A stretch of DNA of 9,036 nt from Nitrosotalea sp. (lineage in GTDB: Archaea > Thermoproteota > Nitrososphaeria > Nitrososphaerales > Nitrosopumilaceae): contig JAJPEA010000074.1 in the NCBI GenBank assembly GCA_023252335.1, positions 1 to 9,036 of the forward strand, given 5' to 3'. The first letter of the stretch is position 1. Each line of letters starts with the position of its first letter. The position numbers and the translations under genes are program-made. The notes below the pieces were generated by a model, which did not search any database, was not told the DNA's origin, and saw nothing but the letters and a program-made list of their open reading frames with translations. This document shows positions 5,855 through 9,036 of the stretch, in pieces.

Positions 5855-8362
5855 ATGTTGTTGAAGATTCCACGAGTAAGTTCTGCATTAAAGGCAGTTG
5901 ATCTAGCACAAAATCCACCCCCTCTGATAATTGGAGAGAGGCTAAACGCTCAAGGCTCCAAAAAAGCAAAAGAGTGCGTTCTAAACGATAACTTTGAAGA
6001 ACTGGTAAAACTTGCACGAGACCAAGTTGAAGATGGTGCACACTGTCTTGATGTTTGTGTTGCCACAACAGAACGCTCAGACGAACTTGAGTTTATGAAA
6101 AAACTTGTAAAATTATTGAGTCTAGAAATTGATGCTCCACTAGTAATTGATTCCACTGAACCCAAAGTGATTGCGTCTGCATTAGAGCAAATTCCAGGAA
6201 AACCAATTATCAATTCAATAAATCTAGAAGGTGATGGAAGTAGATTTCATCTGCTTGCACCTTTGATGGTAAAATATGGAGTTCCTGCTGTTGCCATGTG
6301 CATTGGACCAAAAGGTATGGCAAAGACTCCAAAGGAAAAACTGGAAACTGCAGAACTTTTAGTTGAGACTGGGAGAAAATATGGTCTAACTGAGGAACAT
6401 TTTATTTTTGATGTACTCACATTTACCTTGGCCACCGGAGAGGCTGAATTTTTAGATGCTGGGAAAAATACGTTGGAAGGAATTCGTCTTGTCAAGGAAA
6501 GATTTCCAAATTCATTTACAACTCTTGGATTGAGCAATGTCAGTTTTGGTCTTGCTCCTCGTGCAAGAAAGACTCTCAATGCCGTATTTTTGTACCACGC
6601 AGTAAAATATGGACTGGATACGGTTATCATTAATCCAAAGGACGTCATACCTTACACCGAAATTGATGACAAGGAAAAGAAACTTGCAGAAGATCTAATA
6701 TTTAACAAGCATCAAAATGCGCTTGCAGATTTTATCACATATTTTGAAAATACAAAAGGAGCAACCCAGGCTGCTACCAAGAAAGTTGATGTAGACCCAA
6801 CTTGGCCTGCAGGAAAGAGGGCAAACTTTAGGATTGTAAACAGGCTCCGTGATGGAATAGAAAATGATGTAGCAAGTGCAATCGCAGAAAAAATTACTGA
6901 CAAATTTAATCTCGTTGAAAAAAACGGTAGACTAGAAATTGATGCTCCCAAGAACTTGACTCACAAGGCTGCTATTGTTACACTAAATGAAGATCTCTTG
7001 CCAGCAATGAAAGAAGTAGGTGACAAGTTTGGCTCTGGAGAACTAATCTTACCGTTTGTGCTCAAGTCTGCAGAATGTATGAAGGCATCAGTTGTAGAGC
7101 TTGAAAAATATCTGCTAAAAGAAGAAGGATCAAACAAAGGAAAGCTAGTTCTTGGAACAGTCTATGGTGATGTGCATGATATTGGGAAAAATCTTGTCAA
7201 GACCATATTTGAAAACAATGGATATGCTGTATATGATCTTGGAAAGCAGGTGCCAATGCAAAAATTCCTTGAAAAAATTGAAGAAGTAAATGCTGACGCT
7301 ATAGGGCTTTCTGCATTATTGGTATCCACATCAAAACAGATGCAGTATTTTGTAGAACATGCAAGAAAGAACAACATGAAGATTCCTATTCTCTGTGGAG
7401 GAGCTGCAATCAACACCAATTACATAAATCGTGTTGCAAAAGAGGGAGGAATTTACACACCTGGTGTCTTTTACTGTAAAACCATGTTTGACGGACTAAA
7501 AATCATGGATACTCTAGTTTCACCTGAAAAACAAAAGTTTGTGCAAGACTGGCAAGAAAAAATTGAGAAATGGAAAGAACCTACTTTTGAAAAAACTGAG
7601 GTATCTGAGTTTGCTCATAGTGGAATTGTTCCTGTAACTCAGCCTGTAGGAGTACAACTAAACCGTGTAATACGATTAGAGCCAAAAGACATTGATCTTA
7701 ACGAAGTCTGGAAATATCTAAACAAGAAATCCTTGTTTGTGTTATCTTGGGGAGTCCGAGGACAATCTGCCAAAGACTCTGAACAAGAGCATGAGATATT
7801 GTTCCAAGAATGGAAAAAGAAGATACTTGATGAGAAATTATTTGAACCAAGTGCAGTGTATGGATACTTTGCTTGTCATAACAAAGATGGAAAAATGATT
7901 GTAGACCATCCAAACGGAGAACAACTAGTGTTTGATTTCCCGCGTTCTTCAAAATCAAAACATCTCTGTCTTACTGATTATTTTGGAAAAGATGATGTTG
8001 TTGCATTTCAGGCAGTTACTGTAGGGACCAAAGTGTCTGACTTGATAGACAAATGGAACAAAGAAGACCGATATACTGATGCCTATTATTTGCATGGCAT
8101 TGCAGTTGAGACTGCAGAGGCAATGGCAGAATGGATAAACCACAAAATTAGAGAAGACCTCAAGATTGGAGAAAAGCGAGGACTACGGTACAGTTGGGGA
8201 TATCCAAGCTGCCCTGATGTATCACAACATCATATAGTGTGGAAACTTTTGGAACCGCAAAAATCTGGCATGACTCTAACAGAGGCAGGCCAAATAATAC
8301 CTGAACAGTCAACTGCTGCTATAGTGGTTCACCATCCTGAAGCAGAATACTTTGTTCTCTAG
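5855..8362 (+). CDS. metH: Methionine synthase, folate + cobalamin + reactivation modules (MetH part 2)
   Basis: This 835-residue protein carries the rest of MetH in the usual order. The pterin-binding barrel (about 20-290) opens with IIGERLNAQGS and has IDSTEPKVI and GKPIINSINLEGD. The helical cap (about 325-425) includes VTLNEDLLPAMKEVG. The B12 Rossmann domain (about 428-560) has DVHDIG (439-444) with lower-ligand His441, GLSALL with Ser486, and CGG (514-516). The reactivation domain (about 610-835) has SWGVRGQ and the SAM site R778-YSWG-Y783-PSCPD. It transfers methyl from methyl-tetrahydrofolate to cob(I)alamin and then to homocysteine held on part 1. Oxidised cob(II)alamin would be rescued with SAM and an electron donor not encoded here. 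The reactivation domain lacks an insertion found before the RxxxGY site in E. coli. A TAG in this frame at 5846-5848 shows that the start is genuine. Confidence 0.93.
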   Translation: MLLKIPRVSSALKAVDLAQNPPPLIIGERLNAQGSKKAKECVLNDNFEELVKLARDQVEDGAHCLDVCVATTERSDELEFMKKLVKLLSLEIDAPLVIDSTEPKVIASALEQIPGKPIINSINLEGDGSRFHLLAPLMVKYGVPAVAMCIGPKGMAKTPKEKLETAELLVETGRKYGLTEEHFIFDVLTFTLATGEAEFLDAGKNTLEGIRLVKERFPNSFTTLGLSNVSFGLAPRARKTLNAVFLYHAVKYGLDTVIINPKDVIPYTEIDDKEKKLAEDLIFNKHQNALADFITYFENTKGATQAATKKVDVDPTWPAGKRANFRIVNRLRDGIENDVASAIAEKITDKFNLVEKNGRLEIDAPKNLTHKAAIVTLNEDLLPAMKEVGDKFGSGELILPFVLKSAECMKASVVELEKYLLKEEGSNKGKLVLGTVYGDVHDIGKNLVKTIFENNGYAVYDLGKQVPMQKFLEKIEEVNADAIGLSALLVSTSKQMQYFVEHARKNNMKIPILCGGAAINTNYINRVAKEGGIYTPGVFYCKTMFDGLKIMDTLVSPEKQKFVQDWQEKIEKWKEPTFEKTEVSEFAHSGIVPVTQPVGVQLNRVIRLEPKDIDLNEVWKYLNKKSLFVLSWGVRGQSAKDSEQEHEILFQEWKKKILDEKLFEPSAVYGYFACHNKDGKMIVDHPNGEQLVFDFPRSSKSKHLCLTDYFGKDDVVAFQAVTVGTKVSDLIDKWNKEDRYTDAYYLHGIAVETAEAMAEWINHKIREDLKIGEKRGLRYSWGYPSCPDVSQHHIVWKLLEPQKSGMTLTEAGQIIPEQSTAAIVVHHPEAEYFVL

Positions 8363-8396
8363 TGATAAGATATTCATGAAATGATAAAAGACAATA

Positions 8397-8969
8397 ATGA
8401 ATCATGATACTGATGAAGCATTGGATATTGCAAATCTAAAACAGATCTTGTCTACTGGTATCACGACAGAATCACAAGATGATTCCGAAAACAAACTTGC
8501 AGCAGTTATGATAATTATCTTTGGAAGTGAACCTATGGTACTGATGACTGAACGATCTAAAACAATGAATCACCATGCAGGCGAGATATCATTTCCTGGT
8601 GGAACCTGGGATGAAAAAGATGGAGATTTACTTGTAACTGCGATACGTGAAACAAGGGAAGAATTGGGACTCGAAATAGCGAGATCTATGGTAATTGGGC
8701 AACTCAAGCCCGTGACAACCCTGAATTCCGGCTTTAAGATAATGCCATTTATCACAATACTTCACGAGTTGCCAAAGATTTTGCCAAGTTCTGAAATTGC
8801 CTCAGTTCTTAGAATGCCACTGATTCCACTTTTAAAAACGATTGAAAATGACAGAGATCCATCACACCGGTCAATCCTGGAAATGTATACCTTCAAGTTT
8901 GATAATCACTTGATCTGGGGCGCATCTGCTAGAATGTTAAAACAAATTCATGACAAGATATTGTCCTAA
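8397..8969 (+). CDS. Nudix hydrolase, CoA pyrophosphatase-like (NudL/NUDT7 type)
   Basis: This 190-residue cytosolic Nudix enzyme probably cleaves the pyrophosphate bond of CoA or a related nucleotide. The Nudix box ends in the metal-binding REtrEElGL (84-92). Before it is a CoA-pyrophosphatase-like segment, LMTERS (49-54) running to GEISFPGG (62-69), followed by D-x2-D and TAIRE. IWGASARML near the C-terminus also fits this subfamily. At position 58 there is Asn where the CoA-specific motif usually has Arg, so substrate preference may differ. The first 30 residues are acidic and unconserved-looking. It starts 34 nt after metH part 2 on the same strand, so it may be co-transcribed, although a weak TATA-like GATATTC (8368-8374) could give it its own start. 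No Shine-Dalgarno site is visible. Confidence 0.85.
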   Translation: MNHDTDEALDIANLKQILSTGITTESQDDSENKLAAVMIIIFGSEPMVLMTERSKTMNHHAGEISFPGGTWDEKDGDLLVTAIRETREELGLEIARSMVIGQLKPVTTLNSGFKIMPFITILHELPKILPSSEIASVLRMPLIPLLKTIENDRDPSHRSILEMYTFKFDNHLIWGASARMLKQIHDKILS

Positions 8970-8992
8970 TCCCGTGGTATGTACCTGAGATT

Positions 8993-9003
8993 CATTTAAA
9001 AAG
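8993..9003 (+). promoter_or_regulatory. TATA box of the gene entering at the right edge
   Basis: CATTTAAAAAG is a good archaeal TATA element. Its centre lies about 27 nt before ATG 9025, the spacing expected for a leaderless transcript. It is too close (about 14 nt) to drive a transcript containing ATG 9012. A short imperfect palindrome, GGTA-TG-TACC (8976-8985), lies just upstream. Confidence 0.5.
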
Positions 9004-9024
9004 AGGCTAAAATGTCAAATTTTT

Positions 9025-9036
9025 ATGGCTGCCCGC
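9025..9036 (+). CDS. First codons of a further gene, cut by the window edge
   Basis: Only MAAR is visible if the start is ATG 9025, which the TATA spacing favours. The alternative is ATG 9012, reading MSNFYGCP, which has GAGG five bases upstream as a possible ribosome site. Both frames stay open to the edge, so the product cannot be named. Confidence 0.3.

Overview
The window looks like a low-GC archaeal chromosome, most likely an ammonia-oxidising Nitrososphaerota (Thaumarchaeota) of the Nitrosopumilus/Nitrosarchaeum type. The reasons are AT-rich sequence, archaeal TATA-like boxes 25-30 nt before starts that often lack a Shine-Dalgarno site, a bacterial-type tetrahydrofolate/B12 methionine pathway with a split MetH, and a secreted sequon-rich protein with a C-terminal membrane anchor. 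The lineage is inferred from protein character, not from a marker gene.

Layout. Positions 3-161 hold the C-terminal end of an unrecognised protein that starts outside the window. Positions 226-2879 (+) hold a three-gene ABC importer operon of the nitrate/sulfonate/taurine class: ATPase, permease (ATGA overlap with the ATPase) and a membrane-anchored substrate-binding protein. A perfect 7+1+7 inverted repeat precedes it. The operon runs head-on into a cell-surface protein gene (2876-3922, -), and the two stop codons interlock. On the same minus strand follows a short methylenetetrahydrofolate reductase homologue (4013-4765). A 94-nt divergent promoter region separates it from two plus-strand genes that together make a complete cobalamin-dependent methionine synthase: the homocysteine/zinc module (4860-5828) and the folate + B12 + reactivation modules (5855-8362). 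A Nudix hydrolase of the CoA-pyrophosphatase type follows (8397-8969), and the window ends at a TATA box and the probable first codons of another gene.

How the genes work together. The MetF-like enzyme would make 5-methyl-tetrahydrofolate. MetH part 2 would pass that methyl group through cob(I)alamin, and MetH part 1 would supply zinc-activated homocysteine, giving methionine. The divergent arrangement makes 4013-8362 a compact methyl-transfer locus. The ABC importer could bring in an organic sulfur or nitrogen compound, but its substrate cannot be read from the sequence.

No tRNA, rRNA, CRISPR array, insertion sequence or obvious mobile element was seen. Nothing here is clearly a wholly new system. 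The points most worth a second look are the split MetH with its divergent MetF-like partner, the operator-like palindrome, the oligo-T tract that doubles as the opposite gene's lysine tail, and the orphan importer.
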